Source: Geosiphon pyriformis (lineage: Eukaryota; Glomeromycota; Glomeromycetes; Archaeosporales; Geosiphonaceae). Taken from it: DNA of 64,000 bases. Below the pieces are notes generated by a model that worked only from the letters and a program-made list of their open reading frames with translations, was not told the DNA's origin and ran no database searches. The stretch's first letter is position 1; each line of letters begins with the position of its first letter. The position numbers and the translations under genes were made by a program. This document shows, piece by piece, positions 27,146 through 39,500 of the stretch. Location of the stretch: the NCBI GenBank assembly GCA_016748015.1, contig JAAOMT010000197.1, forward strand, positions 334,939-398,938, read 5' to 3'.

Positions 27146-27860
27146 CTATGTAAACCCTATTATTTCCTCCATGGTCACTGTAGGCCCGGAGAAAGATCCC
27201 GAACTTCTATCTATCACAATCCCATAATTCCGGCAGTTGTACATTTCGAACCCCCCCCCCCATTCTTTGGATGTTGCCACATTGACTACAAGTCTTGGAT
27301 GTGTAAGCTTCGTTCTGGATAGTAACACGAGCCCTTAATTCCTCGGCCTTGTTGATCAGGCGTTGTCGAAAGCAATAATACGCCAACAAAGCATTTCCCG
27401 GTCTGTTTTTTATGTAACCCTTCTTGTCTTGCGATTCACCATGTCCGACACTTCAAAAAGAGAAATAACAATAGCATCAAATTCACGGGTGAAGAATCTA
27501 ATTGATTTCAGATGAATTTCACTTTGTAGATGTATAACTTTTTGACACATCCGAGAAATCGCTTTATCGAGTCGTCAGGCCATTTCATTCTTACGTTTTG
27601 AGGAGGATGTTAATAACTTATCCTTTTAGCAAATAAAATCATTCAAATACCTGCAAATACCAACTATACGTCCAATAGAATGTTTCCCAAGCTTGCCTAG
27701 ACCTTTTGTAGGAGAGTACCATGTAAAAGGTGTACGGACGCCAGAGACAGCATGAACAAAGCCATCTGCTTGAGTTTCGCGGAGCTGTTTTTTGCATCTC
27801 GTATATCCATGCAAACTTCCACTCATTAGTTTGACGATAGTAAATGAACTCGCCATTCGA
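27146..27860 (-). pseudogene. Decayed Fanzor (eukaryotic TnpB-like RNA-guided nuclease), C-terminal half
   Basis: Minus-strand fragments in several frames carry, in the right order, the C-terminal landmarks of Fanzor/TnpB. A RuvC-I-like block reads VSGVRTPFTWYSP (about 27756-27718), where Fanzors have a DPGVRT-type motif. A region with LFEVSDMVNRKTRR (about 27450) would be RuvC-II with its Glu kept. The zinc ribbon and RuvC-III end is NEAYTSKTCSQCGNIQ (about 27325-27280), then, after a frameshift, YNCRNYGIVIDR. The first catalytic Asp is lost, the second ribbon CxxC has one Cys replaced by Tyr, and the residue after DR that should be Asp is Ser. At least two stops and two frameshifts are present; one lies at an 11-base homopolymer (27251-27261) and could be a sequencing error. 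Not active. The family call rests on motif order only. Confidence 0.65.
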
Positions 27861-28556
27861 CATTATCTTGTGAGGAAAAGGCCACCTATTATTATACCTC
27901 TTTTTTTTCCGAAATGAAAAGGCCACACAGCACGCTCATCACTATCCAGAATGTTGGTAGACTTGTAAAGATAAGTAGTAAACATCAATAGATTATGGAG
28001 ATGAGTGACATAGAAACGATTCCATGTGGATTTCGAAAATTTTTTTGCAGATCTTTTCGAGATCGAACGATAGAATGTGCTGATAGGCCTTGCCGATTCG
28101 CATTACGCTTAATTACTTGTTCCCTAGCAATTAATGCTTCATCAATTATATTCACTTACGCTTTGCCGTGCATACCTTGAAGCAACATTCCGAGACACAC
28201 AACAGTTCGCACGAACTTGAACTCGCCCCATATTGCAGCTTTTCGAAAATTTTCATCTTCGTGTTCATTAGCGTTTTTTCCTGCCCAAACATCTGTGCGA
28301 AGTTTAAGTTTATCTTTGATGAATTGAGGCTTTATTCAAGCCAGTTGTGATGGACAGATATGGGAATTTTTGATATAAAAGCGGCGATGTTGACTCCAAC
28401 GACTGGTTCAAAAGCTGGTTTGAAGAACAGCTTAACTAATAATTTACAGTTGATAGTATATTCTATCTGACGTTTGCTATCGCTTTTCCCTTGCGTTTTT
28501 CCCCTGTTCTGAAAGTCTATCACGGTGGGTGACCACAATTTCCGCGGCTTGTTCAT
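27861..28556 (-). pseudogene. Possible N-terminal remains of the Fanzor copy
   Basis: The sequence immediately upstream of the Fanzor-like fragments holds broken minus-strand open stretches, including one at 28556-28332 starting MNKPRKLWSPT. The position is right for the N-terminal part of the same element, but motif support is weak and no continuous frame remains. The terminal repeats of the element were not found. Confidence 0.3.
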
Positions 28557-28959
28557 TCCAATAGGGTCAAAAGTCCCAATCGTTCACTGAGGAGTTGGTA
28601 GGTTGAAGAGCAAAGTAGGAGTTGCTTTTATCGCTCGGGATCCTTTTTAATAGCAGAAATGGTGAAAGTAGCTCCAGAGAATATCAAACTTGGGGTTCAT
28701 CAAACAGCAATATCTCAATCTCTTTTAACGATTGAAAAATTTTTTAAATAGCTTCAATTAAAAGATATGTTTGTAACCTCGTGAATTGTACTTCACATAC
28801 GAAGATATATTATAATAAAGCTCAACAAGTTTTCAATCTTTTTACGTTCACCAAAAATTATAAAAGTCCAAGAGAACATAAGTCAAAGTTTCTGCCTCGT
28901 GCTTGAACCTATTACCGTTCTTTTTCACCTTGCAAATTTCAATGGCGAGCAGATATCTC
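28557..28959. other. Intergenic between Fanzor relic and ICMT-family gene
   Basis: About 400 bp, AT-moderate. I see no feature. Confidence 0.4.
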
Positions 28960-29664
28960 TCAAAACAAAAGCGGAAGAAACATTTTCCTCTTTTCCTTAT
29001 ACTCATTCCACTCTTTCCCAAATCTCTCTTTCAAGGCTTTCTCCTCTATTTCAATACGTAACGTGGTAACGACCAAAATAATCACCACTTCAACCAAAGT
29101 GTACAGCCAAACTAATCGTATCCACCTTGCATGTTGTATCCATAACGGCCAAGACTTTACAATCCTCCAAATCAAATATGTTTCCGCAGCTTGAATCATA
29201 ATTAAACCACTATATGAGGGGTGCCTCACATAAGCGTACGGTCCCTCCTTAATCAAACGATGTTTCTCATGAATTGTAATTTGAAAAGTAAAAAAATGGT
29301 CCAAGGTTCTGAAGCACCAAATTCGTAGTAACCCACCAGCGATTCCAAGCGTTACAAGTATTATATCGGCTAAGGTCCAAGAAGCTAAAGGTGCTGCAAT
29401 AGGTGGTTGTTCCGTGTAGGGTGAAGTACATAGTTGAGAGTTAGAACAAATTGGATTTTGTTGATGATACATGAAGAAAAGGTAGGTTAAACTAATAAAA
29501 ATTGCGATGAATTTCTCTATGGAAAGTAAAAATTTAAATAATCGAGGTTTAGAAAAGAAGTGTTCACGTACGATTTGGCCAGATTCGTGAATTTCCGTTG
29601 GCGGGGTTAAAACGTACAATTTTAAAATTATTAGAACCGTGATTGCTAAGACTTTTGTATACAT
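28960..29664 (-). CDS. Isoprenylcysteine carboxyl methyltransferase (ICMT)-family membrane protein
   Basis: Single-exon gene of 234 residues. The ICMT/PEMT-family core is clear: EGPYAYVRHPSYSG (the conserved RHPxYxG) at about residues 139-152, and near the C-terminus an EEKALKERFGKEWNEYKE block, the cofactor- and substrate-binding end typical of the family. Four or five hydrophobic membrane segments surround it, the first at residues 5-20. Family members methylate the carboxyl group of prenylated cysteines at the ER, but many fungal members of this branch have no assigned substrate. The lack of introns contrasts with most neighbours. The start is the first ATG of the frame. The gene is intact. 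Confidence 0.85.
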   Translation of the reverse strand: MYTKVLAITVLIILKLYVLTPPTEIHESGQIVREHFFSKPRLFKFLLSIEKFIAIFISLTYLFFMYHQQNPICSNSQLCTSPYTEQPPIAAPLASWTLADIILVTLGIAGGLLRIWCFRTLDHFFTFQITIHEKHRLIKEGPYAYVRHPSYSGLIMIQAAETYLIWRIVKSWPLWIQHARWIRLVWLYTLVEVVIILVVTTLRIEIEEKALKERFGKEWNEYKEKRKMFLPLLF

Positions 29665-31517
29665 TCTTTTAAATTGTCAATAATCTTTCCTCATTTTAAG
29701 TTTTGCGGCCAACATTTATAGAATGAGTTTATTCTCCATCCATCAAAAAGTTTCGTGATCATCCTTGTTAATGCATCATTCTTTAGTAATATTATTTTTT
29801 AAGTAACTGTGTATGACAAGAATTGCGACTAGACTAAAGCGGGTACTAACTTGTTTGACATGTACACGTTATCACGCCAGAAATCAAACAGTTGCCACCA
29901 TGCTACACTGACCAAGAAGGCTTAGAGATTTTTTTTCCCACGTTCCCATGAATTTTTGAAAAAACGACCTGCAAAAGGCGTTTTGTCGTGATCTTGCACT
30001 ATCGAATTATTGTTAGGCCAATTGAACAACTTTGGGTGTCGAAAAATTTATGTCGATTCCAAAGTAATATAGTACACAAGACAGACAGAAAATGTTGTGT
30101 GAACAGACTTTGAACAGTGAAATGGAGAATCACAGCGAATTGGGATCCAAGGAAAGAGAGCGTGCAATTTTTTTTTCGATACCTCCAAAAAACAACCGTT
30201 CACAAAATTTATTAGTAGCAACAAATATGATAGTCACATGTTCTCAATCATTTGCCATTTGGAGTGTTTGCAACATTAGTTAACCATTCTTGGACCATTC
30301 GTGCCACGTGTTGAAATATAAGCAAATGATTGGTGGGGAAGTGTTAATAGTTTTTTGAGAATGTTGATCCTCTACCTCTGGATAGGGTTTTCGAGGGATA
30401 TTTTACCTGTCTCTTCCAACCTCTTTACCTGCTGACCTTTTTATTATTTAGTCCCTTTTAGAATTTAGGGAAATTGATGTCAACATCCAATTCTTATATA
30501 GAATAGATGTTAATGTTATATTTGTGTGGCGCGAATTATATCTTTCTGTAAAACAAAAAGGAAATTTAATTTGATGCATAATCGTGACAGTGACAGTGAC
30601 AATGACAGTGACAGTGACAGTGACAGTGACAGTGAATGATAACGGTGAAATTAGTAATAAGAAACAAAATTATGAACTACGCGACCGGGGCTATAAAAAT
30701 ACTTGCAAATTTAAGTTGGCCCAACTTTTTGATCGCTAATAATAAAGATTATTTTTTTCCTTTAAATCTAACTATCATAATACACACACGCGGATCCACG
30801 TTTTTTTATTAAACTGATTGATCATTATTCACACGACGCGTTTTATCACGTTTTATGATTTTAATGATGTTCTACTAAATTTATAGAAATGGTTAAAGAC
30901 TTTTCGTACGACATAGGACATGACATCACCCCCATTGTTTCAGAAAAATTTCTCGCCAATCATGAAAAGAAAAAAGTGTAATGCCTGTGCTCAGTTTACT
31001 CTAACCTTAATAGTAGAAGCTGTCTTAACAACGCAACTCGCGACCATCACCATCATCCAACATAATCATCGAAATTTTTTAGCACCACTGTACGCTCTCC
31101 CACTTCTCTTAACCTTTTTCTTCACCAAATTGAATTCTTGAGAGTGTAAAAAAAGTTCAACCCCCCTACCATTTACTGTCTCTATTCAAGAAAAATTTTT
31201 AAAACCTGGTCCACCTATTCTTTTCATTTCTGAACCCTGTCTGTGTACGGTTATATCTTTCCCATCACACTACTCAAGTCTCTTTTGGCAAACCTCTCAA
31301 TCTTTTTATCAATTTCATTATCTGGGAACCCGAACGCGCGCGCTCGGTTTAAAAAAACAATCTAGCCCAGGAGGAAAATTGAAAGCAAATTACAAAAATA
31401 AAGCAGAAACAACCAACCTTTTCTCCTCACATACACACACACCTCGAAGAAATTTGCATACTTTCAACTATTCTGAAATACTTGGCCAGTCCATCTTGGA
31501 GGCTGTGCTGTATCAAA
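29665..31517. other. Long intergenic region upstream of ICMT-family gene and cyclin
   Basis: About 1.85 kb between divergently transcribed genes. It holds a hexamer repeat (30584-30634) and pyrimidine- and CA-rich tracts before the cyclin (about 31140-31500, including a short ACAC run near 31431-31442) that look like promoter or leader sequence. Short open stretches at 30092-30283 and 30920-31141 lack family features. Confidence 0.45.
30584..30634. repeat. Hexanucleotide microsatellite (GTGACA)n
   Basis: About eight tandem units of GTGACA with one substitution (CAATGA), in intergenic sequence. Confidence 0.9.
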
Positions 31518-32302
31518 ATGAATCACGCGCCTTTAACCGTAATTGAAGTTCCAGAGCTCTTCTATAGAGTTGACCCAATTCATTTGATGAATATGATCGG
31601 TTTGTAAATATTACGCTAGAATCCTTTTTTTTTCGAAAAAGATACACACTGTTGGAAGAATGGGATGGAAGGCTCCATGAATTTTCGTTTTGTATCTTTC
31701 AAATATTTTTTTAAATTTTCAGCTCATTATTCTTGTCAAAATTTTACGCTCATATACACACAGCTGATATGTTGGGTCGACTAATCGCCCATAATGATCA
31801 AATACCCCTGACACCTTCCAACCTCACCAGATTTCATTCTCGAGCCCCGCCTACCATATCAATAGCCGATTACCTTCGGCGAATTATTCGATATACCTCG
31901 GTGGAACGTGTCTGTCTTCTTATCATTCTTATATATATAGATCGTGTGTGTGAAAGGCACAGGACATTCACAATATCTTCTTTAACTGTGCACCGTTTCA
32001 TAATTGCCGCTGTTACCGTGTCATCCAAAGCACTGTGTGATTCCTATTGCACAAATTCACATTATGCACGAGTTGGTGGAATATCTACACAGGAATTGAA
32101 CACTCTTGAACTAGAGTTTTTATCACTGATCGATTGGCATTTAATTTGCCCAGAGGAGACTATGCAGAGTTATTATGTGAATTTAGTAAAACAACATCCC
32201 AACTATCGCAGAGTCATTTCTTCAGATTCTGATCAGTATGATTCTACATCGCCCACTCTGGGCATCTCACAACCGGATGTCCATATGCAAGAGAACACTT
32301 AA
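31518..32302 (+). CDS. PHO80-type cyclin
   Basis: Cyclin of the PHO80/Pcl group, which in yeast pairs with the Pho85 kinase in phosphate signalling and other controls. Exons 31518-31599 and 31764-32302 give 621 nt, 206 residues; the junction codon is split ATCG/CT and yields MIADMLGRLIAHND, a typical family opening. The cyclin box follows: PPTISIADYLRRIIRY, then LLIILIYIDR, then FIIAAVTVSSKALCD and YARVGGIS, and ELEFLSLIDWHL. The short C-terminal tail is Ser/Asp-rich. The start is the ATG of MNHAPLTVIEVPEL. The gene looks intact. Confidence 0.88.
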
Positions 32303-33949
32303 TAATATGTCCTAATGATGGCCCTTACTACTAAAAAAATCCATGCGGCAAGAAGAATTTTGGCTCAAAGCAAATGTTGACTTGATTGATGATTGCAGAA
32401 AAGAAATTTAAGCTTGCAGCAAATTTAAGTTGTATTTATACACAAACCAAAAGACAAAAGACATTTTCTTCTGATAACTGTAGAACTATAAGTTTGAAAG
32501 TTTGGAATTTTGATTATTCTCATTCTTGTTCTTTCTAAAAAGGAGTTGTCGGCTCAGTTTGGGTTGAACAGCGACAAGGGGTTTGCACTTGATGGGATGG
32601 GAATATTGGCTGGCAGGCAGGCAAGGAAACCGATTTGAAGTTGATGTGGCTAGTAATCTGTATTGAGAGAGAGAAATACTTTATTGTTCCTGCCATAAAA
32701 GCGTCTCAAGTTGGGATGCGAAATAAAGCACCAAAAAAAATTGGTGAAAAAAGAACTAGATTAGAAACCTGGAAGTTGATGACACCACTGTTGTCCACTC
32801 TTATTTCCTTCAAATCAGAGAAAGTAGCAACAATAGTAGTAAAAAAAGTCACATGAAAATATTTCACTCCTTTTTTGCTTGATCTGTCTTTCCCCGCCCA
32901 TCACTTTCAACGATCATCCCCATTACTTTACTTTCTGTATACATTTGGTTGATTTTTAATATTTCAAGTTACTTTCTATCACCACCACTTATAGCATAAT
33001 TTTCAAATGCTTGTAAATAAATCAAAAAGTTTCCAACAACTATTACCACTGGCATTATTACTTCTTATTTAGCATTTCTCATTTTCTCCCTCTTTCAATC
33101 ACTTTTTTCCCATTCCATCTTTGTTTTCTCCTCTTTTTTAATCATTGTAAATTTTTTATAGAAAGTAAATCAATGTTCTCGAATAGGACAAAAAGCAAAA
33201 TTACCAGTGATTTATTAATGACGTCATCATTAATTCTACCCAAAAGAAACAAGCAAATGACACCAAGAACCTTTGTGAGTGTAATAAAAATGGCATAAAA
33301 CAACACAAATTTTTGAATTTTTGACATGGCATTACATTGTTCTTCAGGTGAAGATCGAGGAACGGTGATCGGGTCAATAAAAAAGATGATGTTTGGAAAT
33401 TTTCTGAACGGGCCCAAATTATAGGTGACATTAAAACTTGGATTTAAATATAATGGCACGGCCAATAAGAATTTAGGGATTATGATCAATCTTGAAAAAA
33501 AGAAAAAATATATTTATACCAATATCTTTCTCAATTCCCAACCATACCAGATATGGAACAGCTTATGGATTGGCTCACTCGCCTCCGCCCAAAGTTTGTT
33601 TGTTCATCGAATTCGGATATTTTGCGTTACAAAAACCCCTCAATTCACATCTTACTTATTTTGATACTGGACCAGTTTCCAAGCTGGTTTATCCCTCTTT
33701 CTTTGGTTAGTCCAAATCAGTTTCCTTTTTTTTTTGATTTATTGAGTTGCAAAGAACTTTGCCTATTTGTGCTCGAATGCAGGTAAAATATTCGGATTCC
33801 AGATGTAATTAGCAACTCAATGAATGGCGATATATTTTTGCACAAATAATCTATTTATGCTCTCACCTTTTTTCGTTTGCTCGAAATAAACCTTCATGTG
33901 AACAAAATGATTTCTAAATAAGTTAGGAATAAAATCAATTTATCCAAAT
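32303..33949. other. Intergenic, possible unidentified exon on minus strand
   Basis: About 1.65 kb. A minus-strand stretch at 33489-33142 is open and reads like two membrane segments joined by a short polar loop (FVLFYAIFITL and VICLFLLGRI), with a possible GT donor at about 33207. It may be an exon of an unrecognised membrane protein, but no partner exons were found. The overlapping plus-strand open stretches at 33425-33786 have no support. Confidence 0.3.
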
Positions 33950-35072
33950 TCAGTTTTGATCATCTTTTATGTTCACTTCTTCATGCATCAAGACATATTC
34001 ACGCGTGCTGAAACCAAATTTGACGACATCCGCCAACTTTAATTCAAAATAACGTGTAGTTGGAATACGTATACCATTTACGTATGTCCCATTACTAGAT
34101 TCAAGATCAATAACATATGGTCTGTATTAAAGATAAATTTAAAGTCAGCAATCAGAACCATACAAATAGTTTCATCCAGACTAGTATTGCAGACGAATAC
34201 TTGCTTCACTGAAGAATGTGGTTTGCCGTAGTCATCTTTTTCAGATATTTGTCGATATTGCAAAACGGCATGTTGTTTCGAGCAAGAAGGATGATCGATA
34301 GGGATATCAGCAATCTGTTAAATTTAGCAAAAAATTTGTTTAATCTAAAGCTAAGAATGAAAAATCAAACAACATGTTTCAATCAAGGTCTTACAAGCCT
34401 ATCGCGACCTAATAAATAGGCACTTTGGCGATGAATATGAAGCAAATCTTGTAATTGAGTCAATGTCATATTTGAGATGAAGTTAAGGTAATAGAAATTG
34501 AAAATTAATAAGAAAAAAACAAAATTGTCAGGATGATTAATAATCACGAGTAGGAACATACCTACTTGCTCTTCTCCTTTAAAAACATAAAGTCTCCATT
34601 TCTCAAGTGGTTTTCTAGCTTCGGGAGGCTCATGATATTTTAACACCACTCCATTAAATGTATTCGTTTCAGCAGCAAGTTTCCCAGATAAGCCAAAATT
34701 GGGTTTTTGAGATGAGTTTTTATCACCTTTTGCATGAGGTGAGCGAGACCGTGGCTTCCGAACAGGAGAATTTGATTTTCTAAAACCTCGACGTCGATCT
34801 TCAGGCCCTTGAAAGGAGTTTCTTCGACCTCGTTCTCTTTGAGGTATAGATCTTGAGCGTGAACGTGATCTATGGGGTGAACGGGACTGATTTCGAGGAG
34901 AGGTTCGACTTATAGAACGGTTCTGAGGAGACTTTGAATGAGTTCGTCCCCTTCGCCGCCTTGATGGAGGCGGGGAACGTGAAATGGAAAGCCGTTTATC
35001 TCTATTTCGATGATTTTGATATTTGAAACTGCGGGAATCACGTCCCACCTCTCTAGAGGGTGAAGAGGGCAT
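33950..35072 (-). CDS. FHA-domain protein of the SNIP1/Pml1/DAWDLE family
   Basis: Nuclear RNA-processing factor; yeast Pml1 belongs to the RES complex of the spliceosome. Four exons (35072-34562, 34447-34395, 34314-34205, 34121-33950) give 846 nt, 281 residues. Residues 1-110 are an Arg/Ser-rich low-complexity region typical of splicing proteins. The FHA domain starts near residue 160: KWRLYVFKG, HIHRQSAYLLGRDR, IPIDHPSCSKQHAVLQYR (the HPSxSxxHA phospho-peptide loop), and DLESSNGTYVNG. The tail is short. Oddity: intron 3 starts with GCAAGT, because only a donor at 34204 keeps the frame into the conserved KPYVIDLESSNG block. Confidence 0.92.
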
Positions 35073-35139
35073 TTAGGATATCAAATTTCAAAGTAGCTAG
35101 GTGAATGCAATACCCAAAGAGCAGTTGATATCACAAGTT

Positions 35140-35787
35140 GCTGATCTGTGGAACAGTAAAAAATATAAATTTCAATAGTTTCCATTTTGCATGTGCTTTT
35201 AAGAAAACCCTTACCTTTATATGGTTAAAAAGATCCACAATTCAGGCTGCCTTAATAACCTATTTTTTTAACTGCAAATTTATTCTCAGATACGAAGCTG
35301 TTGTGATTTTAAAAAGAATTTTTCTTTTAATTTATCTTAATATCTTTAAACTAATGTAATTTTTTCTTTTATTAATTTTATCTGTTTTTAATATATAATT
35401 ACTTTATCAAGTATTTTTGATTAATTATTAATACAATATCTTACTTTTACAATAAATTAATTAAAAATTTTAAAGATAAAGTTTTAAAAAATACTTTTAT
35501 GAATTTTTTCAAATTATAGCCATATAATTTAAACTTAAAACTATGTATTTTTTATTTTATTTATTGTTAATATTTATTATATTATTTTGCAATTGTGATT
35601 TTAAAATTATTTTAAATTGGTTTAGTGTTTTTAAATTAATAAATTTAGATGATTTCTATATTTTATTTAATAAGCTTATAAAAATTTCAAAAAATAAAAA
35701 CACAAAAAATTGATTTATTAATAATATTATGTTTTAAAACAAATTAAATTTATATATAAACAATAAAAACAACAAAAATTAATACAA

Positions 35788-35833
<46 letters not shown>

Positions 35834-36406
35834 TAAATTGCTTATTAAAAAAATAAAAAACACTAAAATAAATTAGTCACTATATTAAAAAAATTAAAAA
35901 TTAAGTATTATCAACTATTATTATTATTGAATTTCTGTTTATTATACAAAAAACTCAATTAACTAAAACTTTTAGATAATTAAAATCTTTAAAATAATTA
36001 ATAAATTTAAAATACCAACTTATAAGTTTATATATTATTTAACAATTTATATTATTTAATGCTTTTTGTAAAATATAATTTACAGAAAACAAAATTATTA
36101 TTAAATTCAATTAGAAAAATGACAAAATTAGAATTTACAAAAATTAATTATTTAAAATTTACAAAATTACTATATAAATACTTCCAAAAAAATTTAAGTT
36201 TAATTATAAATTATTTTTCAAAAAAATTAAATACAGTTTAAAAAAAACAATTAACTTGGAATTTACAAAAACAAAATTTCATAAAAAATTTAAATATATT
36301 AATTTTATTTTGTAAATACATTAACAAAAATTCATTCAAAAATATACAAATATATTTAAAAAAAATTTTATTCATTATGAAAAATAAAAAATACTGTTTT
36401 AAATAC
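35140..36406. other. AT-rich desert, left flank of LINE-B
   Basis: Very AT-rich sequence with stops in all frames. It contains an ATT trinucleotide repeat but no recognisable gene. It is the pre-insertion sequence into which LINE-B landed, continuous with 43194 onward. Confidence 0.6.
35789..35831. repeat. (ATT)n microsatellite
   Basis: About 14 perfect ATT units inside AT-rich sequence. Confidence 0.9.
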
Positions 36407-36416
36407 TAGCTGTAAT
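36407..36416. repeat. Target-site duplication of LINE-B, left copy
   Basis: TAGCTGTAAT immediately next to the A-rich 3' tail (seen as T-rich on the plus strand) of LINE-B; an identical 10-mer lies at 43184-43193. Confidence 0.8.
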
Positions 36417-36547
36417 TTTATTTTTATTTTATTAACGAGTGAGGTCCAAACACTACCTAGTACAATACATCATATTAGTGATCTAAACTAGGTGTGAATC
36501 ATGCTTTTTCTACACGTGACCAGCCACTCAGACTAGTCAAGACAACA

Positions 36548-39500
36548 CTAGGCACCTATATACACTGAGACCAAGTTACCTACACCTGAAAAGAATAAAC
36601 TAGATTTCCGAAACCCAAAACCAACACCAAGTGCATCAGCAATACCCAACAATCTAACCACACTGGACAAGAGCACCAAAGGAAGACCAGAAACTGAGAT
36701 AGGAATAGAGCCATCACACGAAACCAAGCCACTTTTTTCCATAACAGCTCTGTGTTTCATATGCACCAACCAAATATCATTATGGAATGCAAGACAGAAT
36801 TCGCGAATAAATGCCACAATATTTTGAGCCACTGTTTTAGAGTTCTTAAAAACAGAAAGAGATTCACGATACTATTCATTGAAAACAAAGTCCTTACATA
36901 TAGCCATACTAATAACAGCATTGGAAGTGCAAGCAAAAAGCAACTGTAAAACACATGAAGTTGAATAAGATAAACCTGAGTGCGTTTTCCAAACAGATAC
37001 ATAAGCGTTTATCAACTGAGCACGATCACCAGCATCGAATGAACACGAAAACACATGATCTGAAATTTCAACATTACCACAGAACAAACACATCACATTG
37101 AGGTACCCCTTATCATAAAGTCATTTTCGCACAGCAACAGGAAGACGATGATGCAACGCCTTCATAAAATATGTCCGAGATCCAGCAGTATGAGCACTAG
37201 TGAAACCAGTGGCCAAATGAGAGTCCAGATGCCACACTGAACATGATCTGAACCAATCAACATCAGCACGTAGGCTGTCCACCAATATCCGAGAACCAGA
37301 ACCGACCTCCCAATGAGCACGTTAAATAGAGCGGAAAACACCACGAACAAAATGCCTAGAATTACCAGAAACCACAATACTGCCAGCCTTGAGAAAATGT
37401 TCATCAATCCTGTGAGGAAGATGCACACCAGAAGACACAGCAGCCCTAGCCAAAGTGTTAGCACACTCATTGCCCAAAACTTCAGAGTGACCTCTAACTT
37501 TAATTCAATTAATATCCAAATTTTTGCGACGAATGACATTAGAAATATGGCGGTGTTTAACCTAATACCGATTCCTGAAATCTGGACACTCCAACATTAA
37601 CTCTGACTTGCATGCATTCAAAGCGGCCTGGCTGTCCGAAAACAGATTAACCAAACAAGAAGGAGAAACACACTCGAGAGCCAAAGCAATAGCCTGCAGC
37701 TCCGTCATGATAGAAAAAACCAAACCAGAAACTTCCACACCCAAACCCAAATCAATGTCCTCAAAAAAAACAGCTGCACCAGTCTTCATACCAAGAGTAC
37801 CCAGCCCACACAGAGAACCATCTGTAAACAGAGAAAGGCGATCAGAATCAACCTTCAACAAGCGATTGCAAACAACATCAAACTCACAAGACTCAAGTAC
37901 ATCAGACAAGCCAACATTTAATGGCAAAAGAGAACAAATGGGAGATGACCCAGAACCAGACAAAAAGCAAACAGCAGCATTGAACCAATCAGGAATTGGG
38001 CCTTGAGGGTCCAGTCTCTTCCACCGCTTGAAAGTCCTCCATTCGAAAACAGAACCAGTTCGATCGCAAAGCTGCTCAACAAAGACAATTCCATATTGTC
38101 GAAGCAAAGAGACACATTTATAAAAAGTAAACTTGCCAAGAACAATAGACATTGGGGTCCCCTTTTGAAAACAAAAAACATTGGTCACGAGACCACTCAG
38201 AGAAAGGTTGCAACCCAAAAAAATCCGAACGACACCAGCCAAAAAATTATTCAAAGAACTGACATTAATACGAGAAGGGAAAAGCAGGGGGTGACGAGGG
38301 CACCAGCTGAGAACCTGTAAATCATGAGACCTATGCACGAACAGGCAGCCCAAAATACCCACTGAATTGGCAAAACAAATAACAGCAGCTGACTTGCTTT
38401 CAGCCTGGATCTGTTCAAAAGATTTCAACCTGTACAGAGAAGGATGATGAATAGCATCATTGGGAAAGTCGAGTGACAGGCCAGATTTGGACTTCAAACC
38501 TTTACAAATCATAGTGTCCCATTTCACACACACACTAATAGGAACAAAACTAAACTGAGTCCTGTAGGCAATTATGGGGTGAAGAACCGCCGACACCAAA
38601 TACAAAAATTGCTTATCAGAGATAGCTTTTCTCAGAACAAGGTTGGTGAAAAACTGGACATCCAAGCATGCCTTAGCCAAGCTAGGCTTTGATAAATCTT
38701 CAGTAGACAGAAAGATACCTAGGTACCAATGAGGCTCTCCCCTTTTGGCTATCAAAATAGGCAAACCACTAATCAACAAATGAGGGCTGGAAACTCTACA
38801 ATTAATGAGAATGGCCACCGTTTTGTCATTATTGATCGAAATGTCATTGACTCTAAAAAACTCACTAACAATATTGAGAATATGTTGGGTGGCAGTCTGG
38901 CTGCTACCAATCCAAATCGTATCATTGACGAAAACACCAGCAGCGAGGAAAGAAGTCAAACCAGCCCGAGATTTAGCATGATCAGTGTTGGCAACAAAAC
39001 GAGAGTCTAACCTGTATCCACATACACTTTCTTGTCTCTTGACCTTACACAAAAGGGAATCATAAAATATGCGCTAGAGAAGAGGAGAAAACACCTCCCC
39101 TTGATCCAAACCATCATGTACCCAATATTCATCAGTCAACCCAAAATTTGTCATAACTCTGTTGACCCGATCATTGTGGATGCTGCCAAAAAACCGAATG
39201 AATTTGTTACACATTTTTATTCTGACCAAGCTCTTCCTCAGATGCTCCCAGCCAACAGAATCATAAGCTTTTTGCATGTCTTACAAGACCAGCCACAGCT
39301 CTCAGTTCTTCTCCAAAGCATTCTCAATGACCGATCCAATAGCGAAAATAGGAGACTGCATGATCGTGCCTTTTAAAACAAAAAAATTATTCCCCTTCAG
39401 AACGTCAAAAACACTACAAGCCGAAGAAATTCTGTCTGAAAGCACTTTAGAAAGGATTTTGCGAGCCGTCTCAACCAAAGCAATAGGATGGGTATTTGTG

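Noticed and set aside
33425-33786. Three overlapping plus-strand frames
   Set aside because: Overlap each other in different frames with no splice partners or motifs.
37162-37539. Hydrophobic 125-codon frame that could look like a membrane protein
   Set aside because: It is an out-of-frame reading of LINE-B ORF2; the in-frame reading continues RNase H into the zinc finger.
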